From Nocardioides mangrovi (GTDB lineage Bacteria > Actinomycetota > Actinomycetes > Propionibacteriales > Nocardioidaceae): a stretch of DNA of 64,000 bases. Under the pieces are notes generated by a model. That model saw only the letters and a list, made by a program, of their open reading frames with translations. It was not told the origin of the DNA and did no database searches. Of the stretch, positions 8,681 to 19,366 are shown piece after piece. The stretch is from contig NZ_JAIQZJ010000002.1 of NCBI RefSeq assembly GCF_020073815.1, positions 186,001 through 250,000 on the forward strand, written 5' to 3'. Within the stretch, counting starts at the first letter, position 1; the number at the start of each line of letters is the position of its first letter. A program made the translations under genes and the position numbers.

Positions 8681-9583
8681 TCAGCCGTAGGTCACCGTGT
8701 GCGCGCCCGCGACGGCGCCGCCGGCGACCAGGACGACGTCGTACTGCTCCTGGAGGCCCCCCGCGACCGCGCGGGCTGCGTCGGGGTCCTCGCAGAGGAA
8801 GACGCAGGTCGGACCGGAGCCGGAGACCATCCCGCGCAGCGCGCCCTCCGACTCCCCCGCCTCGATCAGCCGGCCGAGGTCCGGGCGCAGGTCGAGCGCG
8901 GCCTCCTGGAGGTCGTTGTGCAGGGTCGCGGCCAGCGCGTGCGGGACGCCGGCGTCGAGGGCGTCGAGCAGCGCCTCCGGCACCGGGGGTACGGCGGGCG
9001 CGTCCGGGCGGAGCCGGTCGAAGTGCCGGTAGACCTCCGGCGTGGACAGCCCGGTCGGCGACGGGACCAGCACCCACCACCAGCTGCCGTGGTCGGCGAC
9101 CCGCTCGACCAGCTCGCCGCGGCCCGTCCCGAGCGCGGAGCCGCCGATCAGCGCGAACGGCACGTCGCTGCCCAGCCGGGCGGCCAGCTCCAGCAGGTCG
9201 TCGTCGGTGGTGCCGGCGTCCCAGAGCCGGTCGAGGGCGACCAGCGCCGCGGCGGCGTCGGCCGAGCCGCCGGCCATCCCGCCGGCGACCGGGATCGACT
9301 TGTCCACGTGGGCGGTGCCGCGCACCTCCAGCCCGTGGTGGGCGGCGAGCAGGGCCGCGGCCCGGTCGACGATGTTGTCGCCGCCGAGCGGCACCTGGCC
9401 GCGGTCCATCCAGTCGCTGACCGCGACGTCGACCGACCAGCCGTCGGCGTCGACGACGGTGAGGTCGTCGTAGAGGCCGACGGCCTGGTAGACCGTGGCC
9501 AGCGGGTGGAAGCCGTCCTCGCGGGGCGCGCCGACGCCGAGGTGGAGGTTGATCTTGGCCGGCGCCCGCACCGTCAGGGTCAT
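8681..9583 (-). CDS. ispE: 4-diphosphocytidyl-2-C-methyl-D-erythritol kinase
   Basis: 300-residue GHMP kinase of the non-mevalonate isoprenoid pathway; it phosphorylates CDP-methylerythritol. The N-terminal [20 protein letters not shown] and the ATP-binding loop [17 protein letters not shown] (~residues 94-110) are diagnostic, with [11 protein letters not shown] and the C-terminal [11 protein letters not shown] loop. It starts in an ATGA overlap with the rsmA stop, the same pair order as in mycobacteria. Its product pathway supplies the prenyl diphosphates used by the cis-prenyltransferase at 38.5 kb. Confidence 0.96.
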   Translation of the reverse strand: MTLTVRAPAKINLHLGVGAPREDGFHPLATVYQAVGLYDDLTVVDADGWSVDVAVSDWMDRGQVPLGGDNIVDRAAALLAAHHGLEVRGTAHVDKSIPVAGGMAGGSADAAAALVALDRLWDAGTTDDDLLELAARLGSDVPFALIGGSALGTGRGELVERVADHGSWWWVLVPSPTGLSTPEVYRHFDRLRPDAPAVPPVPEALLDALDAGVPHALAATLHNDLQEAALDLRPDLGRLIEAGESEGALRGMVSGSGPTCVFLCEDPDAARAVAGGLQEQYDVVLVAGGAVAGAHTVTYG

Positions 9584-10437
9584 GCGGGGAGCCTCTCGGC
9601 GATCCGGACGAAGTCGTCGACGGTGAGCGTCTCGCCTCGAGCGAGCGGGTCGATGCCGGCGCCCGCGAGCGCGGCGTCGACGGCCTCGGACGGCGCGAGC
9701 ACCCGCAGCACGCCGCGCAGGGCCTTGCGGCGCTGGGCGAAGGCCGCGTCGACCACCGCGAAGACCTGCTCCCGCGTGGCGGTGGTCGTCGGCGGCTCGC
9801 GACGCGTCCAGGCGACCAGGCCGGAGTCGACGTTGGGCGCCGGCCAGAAGACGTTGCGCCCGATGGCGCCCGCGCGCCGGACGTCGGCGTACCAGGCGGC
9901 CTTGACCGACGGGACGCCGTAGACCTTCGAGCCCGGCTGGGCCGCGAGCCGGTCGGCGACCTCGGCCTGCACCATCACCAGGCCGCGCTCGAGCGACGGC
10001 AGGAGCTGGAGCAGGTGCAGCAGCACCGGCACCGAGACGTTGTAGGGCAGGTTGGCGACCAGCGCCGTCGGCTCCGGGCCGGGCAGCTCCTGGACGCGCA
10101 TCGCGTCGGCGAGCACGACCTCGAAGCGGTCGGCCTGGTCGGGGGCGTACGTCGCGATCGTCTCCGGCAGCAGCCCGACCAGCTTGTCGTCGACCTCGAT
10201 CGCGACCACCCGGCCGGCGACCTCGAGCAGCGCCAGGGTCAGCGAGCCGAGGCCCGGTCCGACCTCGACCACGACGTCGTCCGCGCCGACCCCGGACTCG
10301 CGCACGATCCGGCGCACGGTGTTGGCGTCGATGACGAAGTTCTGGCCGCGCTGCTTGGTCGGCCGGAGGTCGAGACGGGCCGCCAGCGAACGCACGTCCG
10401 CCGGCCCCAGAAGTCGGGGACCGGCGGACGTGGACAT
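9580..10437 (-). CDS. rsmA: 16S rRNA dimethyladenosine transferase
   Basis: 285-residue KsgA/RsmA enzyme that dimethylates two adjacent adenosines near the 3' end of 16S rRNA. Visible motifs are [27 protein letters not shown] (SAM site, ~residues 60-76), the catalytic [11 protein letters not shown], and the C-terminal QRRKALRG segment. The ATG at 10435-10437 gives the family-typical length; the longer frame upstream overlaps rpfB antisense to no signal and is a shadow. It lies 17 bp downstream of rpfB and overlaps ispE, as in mycobacteria. Confidence 0.96.
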   Translation of the reverse strand: MSTSAGPRLLGPADVRSLAARLDLRPTKQRGQNFVIDANTVRRIVRESGVGADDVVVEVGPGLGSLTLALLEVAGRVVAIEVDDKLVGLLPETIATYAPDQADRFEVVLADAMRVQELPGPEPTALVANLPYNVSVPVLLHLLQLLPSLERGLVMVQAEVADRLAAQPGSKVYGVPSVKAAWYADVRRAGAIGRNVFWPAPNVDSGLVAWTRREPPTTTATREQVFAVVDAAFAQRRKALRGVLRVLAPSEAVDAALAGAGIDPLARGETLTVDDFVRIAERLPA

Positions 10438-10454
10438 GCCGTGAAGGTTATCGG

Positions 10455-11910
<1,456 letters not shown>

Positions 11911-12046
11911 ATGTCGACCACCGCAGGTGCCCCTTGTCGCCTCGAACGCCGCGGGCTTCGTGCTGCCCGAGGACCGCGACGCCGTGCTCGCCGAGGCGCG
12001 TGAGGTGGCTCCTTGGCTGCGGTCGGGGGTGACGCGCGGACGAGAG
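11911..12046 (+). pseudogene. Possible N-terminal remnant of a protein-coding gene
   Basis: The stretch from an ATG at 11911 has strong coding-type third-position G/C, but only if the frame shifts near 11926: MSTTAG followed by VPLVASNAAGFVLPEDRD and about 25 further residues, after which the frame runs into the 3' end of tatD on the other strand. No family is recognised. It may be the start of a gene truncated beside tatD, or chance composition. Confidence 0.25.
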
Positions 12047-12877
12047 CTACCCCCAGGTGCCGCCGAAGGCGACCTCGGTGTTGGCGTCGACGGCGGCGCA
12101 GAGCTCGCCGAGGTCGTCGCCGCGGACCTCGGCCATCGCGCGCATCGTCAGTGGCACCAGGTAGGACGCATTGGTGCGGCCGCGGTGGGGCGTGGGGGTG
12201 AGGTACGGCGCGTCGGTCTCGACGAGGAGCCGGTCGCGCGGCGTGATCGCGAGGGCGTCGCGCAGGTAGCCGGCGTTCTTGAAGGTGACGGTGCCGGCGA
12301 AGGAGAGGTGGGCGCCCCGGTCGAGGCAGGCGCGCGCGAAGCCGGCGTCGCCGGAGAAGCAGTGCATCACCCAGCGCTCGGGCACGCCCTCGCTGTCGAT
12401 CACCCGCAGCACGTCGTCGTGGGCGTCGCGGTCGTGGATGACCAGCGTCTTGTCGAGCCGCTTGGCCAGGTCGATGTGCCGGCGGAAGGACTCCTCCTGC
12501 ACGGCCGCGCCGTCCGCGCCGGTGCGGAAGGTGTCGAGGCCGGTCTCCCCCACCGCGCGCACGTGCGGGCCGGACGCGGCGAGCGCCTCGATCTCGGCCA
12601 TCGCCGCGTCGAGATCGGGCAACCGCGGCGCTTCGTTGGGGTGCAGCGCGACGCCGGCCACGATCGCGTCGTACGTCGCCGCGGCCTCGACCGCCCAGCG
12701 GGCGCCCGGCAGGTCGCAGCCGATCTGCACGATCCGGGTGACGCCGACGGCGGACGCCGCGGCCAGCGCCTCGCCGACCGGGAGAGCGGGCCCGTCGCCG
12801 CGGGCGATGTCGAGGTGGCAGTGGTTGTCGACGACCGGGTGGGGCAGCGGCTCCGGCGCGGGCGGACGGTCACTCAT
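12047..12877 (-). CDS. tatD: TatD-family metal-dependent hydrolase
   Basis: 276-residue TIM-barrel DNase-like hydrolase. Metal ligands are visible in VDNHCHLDIA (HxH), AVGETGLD (Glu), LVIHDRDAHDD (His), MHCFSG (His) and LLVETDAPYLTP (Asp). Proteins of this family process DNA 3' ends and are found beside rpfB/rsmA in many actinobacteria. The ATG at 12875-12877 overlaps the stop of the alpha/beta hydrolase gene (ATGA); a longer frame reaching 12991 lies inside that gene and is rejected. Confidence 0.93.
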   Translation of the reverse strand: MSDRPPAPEPLPHPVVDNHCHLDIARGDGPALPVGEALAAASAVGVTRIVQIGCDLPGARWAVEAAATYDAIVAGVALHPNEAPRLPDLDAAMAEIEALAASGPHVRAVGETGLDTFRTGADGAAVQEESFRRHIDLAKRLDKTLVIHDRDAHDDVLRVIDSEGVPERWVMHCFSGDAGFARACLDRGAHLSFAGTVTFKNAGYLRDALAITPRDRLLVETDAPYLTPTPHRGRTNASYLVPLTMRAMAEVRGDDLGELCAAVDANTEVAFGGTWG

Positions 12878-13755
12878 GCGACGGACCGGATCCGCGCGAG
12901 GATCGCGGCCGCGCACTCCTCGGCGGCCTGCGTCGGGATCCAGTGGGTGACGCCCTCCAGCACGATCAGCTCGTACGGCGCGTCGACCCACCGCTCGGTG
13001 CCGTCGACACCGACCCGGCCGATGGCGATGTCGCGGTCACTCCACAGCATCGTGGTCGGCACGGTGACCCGGTGGTCGGCCCCGCCGCCCGTCGATCCCT
13101 TGCGGCGGCGCTTGCCACCCGAGAGCGGCAGCGCGCGGTACCAGCCGAGCGCGTGCGGCAGCGCGCCGTACTCCACGATCTCGCGGCGGAAGCGGGCGAC
13201 CTCGTCGGCGGTCATCCCGGCCTTCCGCATGCTCTGGTCGAAGCGGCCACCCGGCTTGCGGGCCGTGAGCTCCGGGACCAGTGGGACGGTGAAGAAGGCC
13301 ATGTAGCGCGACCGGCGACGCTGGCTCTTGGTCTTCATCGCGCGGGCGAAGGCGGCGGGGTGCGGCACCGAGACCGCTGTCCACGTGGTGATCAGGACGG
13401 GTCGGCGCAGCACGGTCGCCCAGCCGACGGCCGCACCCCAGTCGTGGCCGACGAGGTGCACAGGCCCGCCGATCCGCTCGATCAGCGCGACCACGTCGCG
13501 GACCAGCAGCGACACCTGGTAGTCGCGGCGCCGGCGCGGCCGCGCGCCCGGCGAGTAGCCGCGCTGGTCGAGCGCGAAGGTCCGCAGCCCGGCCTCGTGC
13601 AGGATCGGCGCGACCAGCCGCCAGGTGGTGTTGCGCTCGGGGAAGCCGTGCAGCAGGACGACCGGGGTGCCGTCGGCGGGGCCCTCGTCGAGGACGTCGA
13701 AGGTCAGGCCGGCGTGCTCGACGGTGGTGATCCGGTCGGTGCTCGCGTAGGTCAT
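12874..13755 (-). CDS. Alpha/beta hydrolase, epoxide-hydrolase-like
   Basis: 293-residue alpha/beta-hydrolase. The oxyanion motif [10 protein letters not shown] (~residues 35-44) and nucleophile elbow [10 protein letters not shown] (nucleophile Asp, ~105) are those of epoxide hydrolases and haloalkane dehalogenases; the HGFPE form favours epoxide hydrolase. The acid region [10 protein letters not shown] and the catalytic histidine in [10 protein letters not shown] are present. The cap contains a basic insert ([10 protein letters not shown]). Substrate unknown. It sits between rsmI and tatD with ATGA overlaps at both ends, so it belongs to the same operon. Confidence 0.87.
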   Translation of the reverse strand: MTYASTDRITTVEHAGLTFDVLDEGPADGTPVVLLHGFPERNTTWRLVAPILHEAGLRTFALDQRGYSPGARPRRRRDYQVSLLVRDVVALIERIGGPVHLVGHDWGAAVGWATVLRRPVLITTWTAVSVPHPAAFARAMKTKSQRRRSRYMAFFTVPLVPELTARKPGGRFDQSMRKAGMTADEVARFRREIVEYGALPHALGWYRALPLSGGKRRRKGSTGGGADHRVTVPTTMLWSDRDIAIGRVGVDGTERWVDAPYELIVLEGVTHWIPTQAAEECAAAILARIRSVA

Positions 13756-14609
13756 GCCATCCCACCTGCCCCGTGCACGAGGTTGTAGACCTCCCGTTTC
13801 GGTACGCCGGCGCGCTGGGCCACCTCGGCGATCGCGTCCTTGCGGCGGACGCCGTCCGCCTCGAGCGCCGCGACCGCGGCCTTGAGGCTCTCCGGGTCCG
13901 CGGCGATCTCCGCCGAGGGATCGGCGCCGGCGACCACGATGGTCACCTCACCGCGCACGCCCTCGGCCGCCCAGGCGACCAGCTCGCCGAGCGGGCCGCG
14001 GCGTACCTCCTCGTGGGTCTTGGTCAGCTCGCGGCAGACGGCGGCGGGCCGGTCGTCACCGAGCGCCTCGGCCATCGCGGCGAGTGCGGCCTCGGTGCGG
14101 TGCGGTGCCTCGAAGAAGACCATGGTCCGCTCCTCGGCGGCCAGCGCCGCGAGCCGGCGGGACCGCTCCCCCGCCTTGCGGGGCAGGAAGCCCTCGAAGC
14201 AGAAGCGGTCGACCGGCAGCCCGCTGACCGCGAGGGCGGTGAGCACCGCCGAGGGGCCGGGCACAGCGGTGACGGGTACGTCGTGCGCGACGGCGGCGGC
14301 GACGAGGCGGTAGCCGGGGTCGGACACGCTCGGCATCCCGGCGTCGGTCACCAGCAGCACCCGCTCGCCGGCGAGCAGCGCCTCGAGGAGCTGCGGGGTG
14401 CGGCCGGACTCGTTGCCCTCGAAGTAGGAGATCACCCGCCCGGTGACGGTCACCCCGAGGTCGGTGGTGAGCCTCTTGAGCCTCCGCGTGTCCTCGGCGG
14501 CCACCACGTCGGCGGTCGCCAGCTCCTCGGCGAGGCGGGGCGGGGCGTCCGCGACCCGACCGATCGGCGTCGCCGCGAGCACGAGAACGCCGGGGTCACT
14601 GGGCTGCAC
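13752..14609 (-). CDS. rsmI: 16S rRNA (cytidine-2'-O)-methyltransferase
   Basis: 285-residue RsmI, which 2'-O-methylates C1402 in the ribosomal decoding site. Tetrapyrrole-methylase fold motifs: [64 protein letters not shown] and the FEGFLPRK loop. The C-terminal ~50 residues end in a small helical domain ([20 protein letters not shown]). GTG start at 14609, only 18 bp from the divergent pmt start. rsmI/pmt divergence is conserved in actinobacteria. Confidence 0.95.
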   Translation of the reverse strand: MQPSDPGVLVLAATPIGRVADAPPRLAEELATADVVAAEDTRRLKRLTTDLGVTVTGRVISYFEGNESGRTPQLLEALLAGERVLLVTDAGMPSVSDPGYRLVAAAVAHDVPVTAVPGPSAVLTALAVSGLPVDRFCFEGFLPRKAGERSRRLAALAAEERTMVFFEAPHRTEAALAAMAEALGDDRPAAVCRELTKTHEEVRRGPLGELVAWAAEGVRGEVTIVVAGADPSAEIAADPESLKAAVAALEADGVRRKDAIAEVAQRAGVPKREVYNLVHGAGGMA

Positions 14610-14613
14610 GGCC

Positions 14614-14619
14614 TAGAGT
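14614..14619 (+). promoter_or_regulatory. -10 box of a leaderless pmt promoter
   Basis: TAGAGT ends 8 bases before the GTG of pmt. Only 18 bp separate pmt from the divergent rsmI start, leaving no room for a leader or Shine-Dalgarno. Confidence 0.55.
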
Positions 14620-14627
14620 CTTCCACC

Positions 14628-16352
14628 GTGACGACCGAGGCGCCCCCCGAGTCCCCCCGGGCTCCCGAGGAGCGGATCGGCCTCTCCCGCAACGCAGCCG
14701 GCCGCGCGGTCCCCTCCGCGTGGGCGCGGACGCGGTCCCGGATCGCCTCGGAGGACCCTGCGATCGGCTGGGCCGCGAGCATCGGCGTCGCCCTGCTCGC
14801 GCTCTTCCTGCGGCTCTGGCACCTCGGCCAGCCGCACGAGTTCGAGTTCGACGAGACCTACTACGCCAAGGACGCGTGGTCGCTGATCAACAACGGCTAC
14901 GTCCGCAGCTACGTCGACAACGCCAACGAGCACATCCTCGACGGGAAGATCAGCGGCCAGTGGAAGGACGAGCCGTCGATGATCGTCCACCCCGAGGTGG
15001 GCAAGTGGCTGATCGGGCTGGGCGAGAAGGCCTTCGGCATGGACCCCTTCGGCTGGCGGGTCTCGGCCGCGGTCGCCGGCGCGCTCATGGTGCTGGTGAT
15101 GTGCCGGCTGGCCCGGCGGCTGACGGGCTCGACCGTCCTCGGCGTCGTCGCCGGCCTGCTGCTCACCGTCGACGGCCTCCACTTCGTGCTCTCGCGCCTC
15201 GGCCTGCTCGACATCTTCGTGGCGCTCTTCATCCTCTGCGGCGTGCACTGCGTGGTCGCCGACCGCGACTGGTACCGCCGGAAGATGGCGCGGCTCCAAC
15301 CCGAGCAGGTCACCAACGACCGCTCGTGGGGCCCGGTGCGCGGGCTCTTCTTCCGCCCGTGGCTGCTGCTGGCCGGTATCTCGTGGGGTCTCGCCTGCGG
15401 CTCGAAGTGGGAGGCGGTCTACCCGCTGGCCGCGTTCGGGCTGATGGTGTGGCTGTGGTCGGCGGGTGCGCGGCGCTCGTTCGGCGTCCGCTGGTCGGTG
15501 CCGAAGTCCGCCCTCGCCGACGGCGTACCGGCCTTCCTGCACCTCGTCGTGGTCGCCCTCGTCGTCTACGTCGCGAGCTGGACCGGCTGGCTCGTGCACG
15601 CGAACCAGTACGAGGAGCACCTGTCCTCCACGCAGTACACGCGCTTCGTCGCCGAGGGGAAGACCTGCGACGACCCGGAGGTCCTCAACGACAACCGCTG
15701 GCCGACCGCGACCGAGCCGGACGCCAGCGGCCTCGGCGAGGTGTGGCAGTCGCTGCGCTCGCTCTGGTACTACCACCACGACGTCTACGAGTTCCACACC
15801 CACTTCCTCAACTGCAGCACCCACACCTATGCCTCCAACCCCGCCGGCTGGCTGGTGCTCAACCGGCCCGTCGGCGTCGCCGCCGACACCGACATCCAGC
15901 CGGGCACGCGGGGCTGCGAGGCTCCGACCGGCAGCACCTGCCTGCGCCAGGTGCTGCTGCTGGGCAACCCGACGATCTGGTGGGGCGGTTGCCTGGCACT
16001 GGTCTTCGGCCTGGTGATGTGGATCGGCGCCCGGGACTGGCGCTACGGCCTGTGTCTCGTGGGCGCGGTCTCGACCTGGTTGCCGTGGCTGCAGTACGAC
16101 GACCGGCCGATCTTCTCCTTCTACGCGATCATCACGCTGCCCTTCATCGTGCTCGCGCTGACGCTCGCGATCGGCACGATGATCGGGCCGTCGTCACAAC
16201 CCAGCCGCAGACGGACGATCGGGGTGGTCGTGTCCGGCGCCTTCGTGGTGCTGGCGGTGCTGAACTTCGCCTGGTTCTGGCCGATCTACACCAACCAGCT
16301 GCTCACCCACGGCGAGTGGCTGGACCGGATCTGGTTCACGCGCTGGGTGTGA
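14628..16352 (+). CDS. pmt: Polyprenyl-phosphate-mannose protein mannosyltransferase (PMT family)
   Basis: 574-residue integral membrane glycosyltransferase (GT39) transferring mannose from polyprenyl-phosphate mannose to secreted proteins. The first luminal loop carries the acidic motif FEFDETYYAKDAWSL (~residues 67-81) and HPEVGKWLIGLGE, both conserved in bacterial Pmt. About ten to eleven hydrophobic helices follow, with a large loop containing SLWYYHHDVYEFHT and SNPAGWLVLNRPV. GTG start at 14628. Partners would be polyprenyl monophosphomannose synthase and Sec-exported substrates, neither of which is in the window. Confidence 0.93.
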   Translation: MTTEAPPESPRAPEERIGLSRNAAGRAVPSAWARTRSRIASEDPAIGWAASIGVALLALFLRLWHLGQPHEFEFDETYYAKDAWSLINNGYVRSYVDNANEHILDGKISGQWKDEPSMIVHPEVGKWLIGLGEKAFGMDPFGWRVSAAVAGALMVLVMCRLARRLTGSTVLGVVAGLLLTVDGLHFVLSRLGLLDIFVALFILCGVHCVVADRDWYRRKMARLQPEQVTNDRSWGPVRGLFFRPWLLLAGISWGLACGSKWEAVYPLAAFGLMVWLWSAGARRSFGVRWSVPKSALADGVPAFLHLVVVALVVYVASWTGWLVHANQYEEHLSSTQYTRFVAEGKTCDDPEVLNDNRWPTATEPDASGLGEVWQSLRSLWYYHHDVYEFHTHFLNCSTHTYASNPAGWLVLNRPVGVAADTDIQPGTRGCEAPTGSTCLRQVLLLGNPTIWWGGCLALVFGLVMWIGARDWRYGLCLVGAVSTWLPWLQYDDRPIFSFYAIITLPFIVLALTLAIGTMIGPSSQPSRRRTIGVVVSGAFVVLAVLNFAWFWPIYTNQLLTHGEWLDRIWFTRWV

Positions 16353-16380
16353 GCGCGGCCCGCTCGACGGCGGCGCCACT

Positions 16381-16526
16381 GGTTCGTCGTGGGATCTGCT
16401 GGTTCACCAAGGGATGAAGGTGAACCTGCGCCTCCCACGGTGAGTTCCGTCCGGGGAGCGTCGGTTGAGGACGATCCCTTGGTGAACCGCCACCCACCAC
16501 GACGAGCCCGCACTTCCACGACGAAC
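16381..16526. repeat. Composite inverted-repeat element between convergent genes
   Basis: A perfect 15-bp inverted pair, GGTTCACCAAGGGAT at 16401-16415 and ATCCCTTGGTGAACC at 16474-16488, is nested in a second pair: GTTCGTCGTGG near 16382 faces CCACGACG at 16497 and TTCCACGACGAAC at 16514-16526. The 146-bp region lies between the stops of pmt and the SDR gene, contains no ORF, and looks like a mobile-type or REP-like repeat. It could also act as a bidirectional terminator. Confidence 0.7.
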
Positions 16527-16530
16527 TAGC

Positions 16531-17493
16531 TCAACCCTCGACGGCCCCGCGCACCCACGCCCACATCGCCGTCCGCTCGGCCTCACCGGTGCGCGTACGC
16601 CGGAGCAGGTGGGCCGGCCGGGGCCGCCGGTCGTGCCAGAGCCGGCCGCCGGCGGGCGTCGGCTCCGTCGCCGCGAGCCAGACCGTCGTGTCCGCGCCCT
16701 CGTCGGCGTCGCGGAGCAGCGGCCCTGTGATCCGCCGGAAGGTCGGCAGCGACTCCGAGACCCCGGGGGTGTCGGCCCAGCCCGGATGGGTCGCGTGGAC
16801 GGTCACGCCGTGCGCGGCCCAGCGCGACTGGAGCTCAGGGAGCAGCTCGACCTGCGCGCGCTTGCTCCGGGCGTACGCCGTGGTCGGCGAGTAGTCGCCG
16901 TCGAGGTACTCCGGGTCGTCCGCACGCAGCCGCTGGGCGTACATGCCGCCCGAGGTCACCAGCACCACCCGCGCGTCGTCCAGCCGGCCGGCCCCGGCGA
17001 GCAGGTCGGTGAGCAGCACCGGCGTCAGCACGTGCAGCGCCATCGTCAGCTCGTGCCCCTGGGGCGACTCGGTGCGCTCCGGCGGCATCGCGCCGGCGTT
17101 GTGCACGAGGACGTCGACCGATCCGTCGACCTCGGCGGCCAGCGCGCGCACGTCGTCGAGGTCGGCGAGGTCGCAGCGCCGGAGCTCCAGCCGCGCGAGC
17201 GGGAGGCGGCCCTGGACCTCACGCACCACCCGGGCGCCCTTCTCCAGGTCGCGGACGACCAGCACGACCTCGGCGCCGAGCGCGGCGAGGCCCTCGGCCG
17301 TGGCGATGCCCAGGCCGCTGCTCGCGCCGGTGACCACGGCGCGGCGTCCGTCGAGCGCGCCGGGCTCCGGATCGGCGGGCCACCCCGGCAGGCGCCGGCG
17401 TACGGCGAGGCCGAGCCGGGTGTAGCCGGGAGCGACCGTGCGGTCGAGGGCGGTGTCGACCACCGTGTCGAAGGTCGTCGCGAGGTTCGCCAT
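16531..17493 (-). CDS. Short-chain dehydrogenase/reductase
   Basis: 320-residue classical SDR with an ~40-residue N-terminal extension. NAD(P)-binding VVTGASSGLGIATAEGLA (~residues 54-71), the structural VLVHNAGAM motif and the catalytic Y-x-x-x-K as AYARSKRAQ are all present, with a Ser at SGGMYAQ. The sequence resembles DHRS12/retinol-dehydrogenase-like SDRs. The ATG at 17491-17493 is chosen; the frame upstream of it lies in the intergenic and PPOX region. Substrate unknown. Confidence 0.87.
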   Translation of the reverse strand: MANLATTFDTVVDTALDRTVAPGYTRLGLAVRRRLPGWPADPEPGALDGRRAVVTGASSGLGIATAEGLAALGAEVVLVVRDLEKGARVVREVQGRLPLARLELRRCDLADLDDVRALAAEVDGSVDVLVHNAGAMPPERTESPQGHELTMALHVLTPVLLTDLLAGAGRLDDARVVLVTSGGMYAQRLRADDPEYLDGDYSPTTAYARSKRAQVELLPELQSRWAAHGVTVHATHPGWADTPGVSESLPTFRRITGPLLRDADEGADTTVWLAATEPTPAGGRLWHDRRPRPAHLLRRTRTGEAERTAMWAWVRGAVEG

Positions 17494-17533
17494 GTCGGCG
17501 ACGGTAGCCAGTCGGGCGTGGAACGATGCGTGC

Positions 17534-17947
17534 GTGCCGTCGTGGGTCCCCGGGTGGGACGACTTCCCCGAGCCGCTCCTGGACTTCTGGACCGAGCGGC
17601 ACCTCTGCACGCTCACCACCCTGCGCGCCGACGGGATGCCGCACGTCGTGCCGGTCGGCTGCGCGCTGGACCTGGAGCAGCGCTGCGCGTGGGTGATCAC
17701 CAACGGCACCTCCCGCAAGGCCCGCAACGCCGGGGCGTCGGCGCCGGTGGCGGTCTGCGCGGTCGACGGGGGCCGCTGGTCGACGCTCGAGGGCCGGGTG
17801 ACGGTGCTGCGCGACGAGGCGTCGGTGGCCCGGGCGGTCGAGCGCTACGCGAGCCGCTACCGCCAGCCGAAGCCCAACCCCGAGCGGGTGGCGCTGCGCA
17901 TCGAGGTCGACCGCTTCCTGCACGGCCCCGCTTTGGCGACCCGCTGA
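17534..17947 (+). CDS. Pyridoxamine 5'-phosphate oxidase-fold protein (probable flavin/F420-binding)
   Basis: 137 residues forming a split-barrel PPOX domain. WTERHLCTLTTLRADGMPHVVPVG is the typical start of this fold (quoted part: TLTTLRADGMPHVVPVG), followed by ITNGTSRKARN and VEGRVTV-like LEGRVTVLRDE. Actinobacterial relatives (Rv1155-like) use F420 or flavin. The GTG at 17534 follows directly on the intergenic gap to the divergent SDR; the longer frame from 17438 overlaps the SDR start and has low-quality sequence. Function unknown beyond the fold. Confidence 0.8.
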   Translation: MPSWVPGWDDFPEPLLDFWTERHLCTLTTLRADGMPHVVPVGCALDLEQRCAWVITNGTSRKARNAGASAPVAVCAVDGGRWSTLEGRVTVLRDEASVARAVERYASRYRQPKPNPERVALRIEVDRFLHGPALATR

Positions 17948-17968
17948 CCTCCCTGTCACGCTTGCCCC

Positions 17969-18235
17969 ATGCCGACCGACGACCACGAGCTCTCGGACCT
18001 CCACCGGGAGATCCTCGAGTTCGAGCGGGACTGGGTCGCCTACGCCGGCACCAAGGACGAGGTCGTGCGTGACCGCTTCGACCTGAGCCCGACCGACTAC
18101 CACCGGCTGCTCAACCGGATCATCGACATCCCGGGCGCCGAGGACCACGAGCCGCGCGTCGTACGCCGGCTCCGACGACGCCGGGCCGCGCGCCACGAGG
18201 AGCGCACGGCCCGACGCGCCGGTGGCGCCGCCTGA
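17969..18235 (+). CDS. DUF3263 family protein
   Basis: 88-residue basic small protein of an actinobacterial family of unknown function. The conserved part is LHREILEFERDWVAYAGTKD and a helix-turn-helix-like segment FDLSPTDYHRLLNRIID; the C-terminal third is Arg-rich, consistent with nucleic-acid binding. It starts 21 bp after the PPOX gene and may be co-transcribed. No role can be assigned. Confidence 0.8.
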   Translation: MPTDDHELSDLHREILEFERDWVAYAGTKDEVVRDRFDLSPTDYHRLLNRIIDIPGAEDHEPRVVRRLRRRRAARHEERTARRAGGAA

Positions 18236-18247
18236 CTCCCGACCCGG

Positions 18248-19366
18248 TCAGCCCACCGTGAGCGGCACGACGGCCACGGGGTTGGTGAACTCGTCGAGCC
18301 GCACGCTGACCTGCGCCGTCCAGTCACCGTCGCGCGGAATCGTGACCGTCGCGCGATAGTGACCGGCGCCGATCCGCTCCAGGTCGGCGTCGCCGAGCGT
18401 GAGGTCGTCGTCGCGGACCTCCAGCGTGGGCGTGCGGTAGGGCGTGAGCGCCGTCCCGTCCGGATCGACCAGGGTGAGATCGAGGTCGTACGACCGACCG
18501 CCGGCCGGGTGCACCGCGACCTCGGCGGTCCCGGACGCGCCGAGATCCGCGGACCCACCCGATGTCTCGCCGGCGGCCGCGGCGGGCGGCTGCGGCAGGG
18601 AGGGCCAGGCCAGCCCGGCGGCGACGACGAGCGCCAGGGCGGGCACACCCGCCCACGCGGCGCGACGCCCCCGACCGCGGACCAGGCCGACGACGAGGTA
18701 GGCGAGGAGCACGAGCAGCGCCGGCCAGCTGAGGAGGCCGTTGAGCCAGGCGACCCAGTCGGTCAGGCCGCCGAGGACGCGGCCGTCGTGGGCGAGCTGC
18801 TGGAGCGGGCCGAGGAGCACCGCGCCGACGAAGCCGAGGCACCAGGCGAGGTCCGACCAGGCGGCCGGCCGACCCAGCGCGGTCAGCAGCACGACACCGA
18901 GGAGGCCGGCGAGGGCCAGACCGGCGGCGATCCCGCGGGCCACCAGGACGCTGGTCGGCGCGGCGGTCACGGTCGCGCCCGCCGCGGTGACGTCCTTGGT
19001 GGACGTGCCGATCGAGAAGTCCAACGCACCGCCGACGATGTGCCCGTCGGCCGAGATCACCTTCCACGCGACCACGACCGTGCCGGTGCCGGGATCACCG
19101 CTCGGCGTCACGACCACCCGGTTGTCCTGGGCGACCGCGTCGACGGCCCAGTCGCCGCCGTCGGCGGTGAAGCCGTGCACGAAGTCGGTGTCCAGGCGGA
19201 CCGGTTCGTTGAAGGTGAGCACCACCTGGTCGGGCGCCTTCTCCAGCACCGCTCCCTGGGCGGGGTCGGTCTTCAGTAGGCTGGCGTGGGCCGAGGCCGG
19301 CGCCCCGGTCGCGAGGACCAGGACGCCGGCGACGACGAAGCCGAGCAGGAGGCGGAGCGGCCTCAC
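18248..19366 (-). CDS. CopC-domain membrane protein (YcnJ-like copper protein)
   Basis: 372 residues. A signal peptide (LLLGFVVAGVLVLATGAPASA) precedes a mature N terminus HASLLKTDPAQGAVL, the CopC signature in which the N-terminal histidine binds Cu(II); the second ligand region is SADGHIVGG. Four predicted helices (~residues 150-275) and a C-terminal beta-rich FixH/YtkA-like domain follow, an architecture like B. subtilis YcnJ. The GTG start overlaps the YcnI stop (GTGA at 19363-19366). Probably takes part in copper acquisition or delivery outside the membrane; direction of transport is inferred. Confidence 0.85.
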   Translation of the reverse strand: MRPLRLLLGFVVAGVLVLATGAPASAHASLLKTDPAQGAVLEKAPDQVVLTFNEPVRLDTDFVHGFTADGGDWAVDAVAQDNRVVVTPSGDPGTGTVVVAWKVISADGHIVGGALDFSIGTSTKDVTAAGATVTAAPTSVLVARGIAAGLALAGLLGVVLLTALGRPAAWSDLAWCLGFVGAVLLGPLQQLAHDGRVLGGLTDWVAWLNGLLSWPALLVLLAYLVVGLVRGRGRRAAWAGVPALALVVAAGLAWPSLPQPPAAAAGETSGGSADLGASGTAEVAVHPAGGRSYDLDLTLVDPDGTALTPYRTPTLEVRDDDLTLGDADLERIGAGHYRATVTIPRDGDWTAQVSVRLDEFTNPVAVVPLTVG

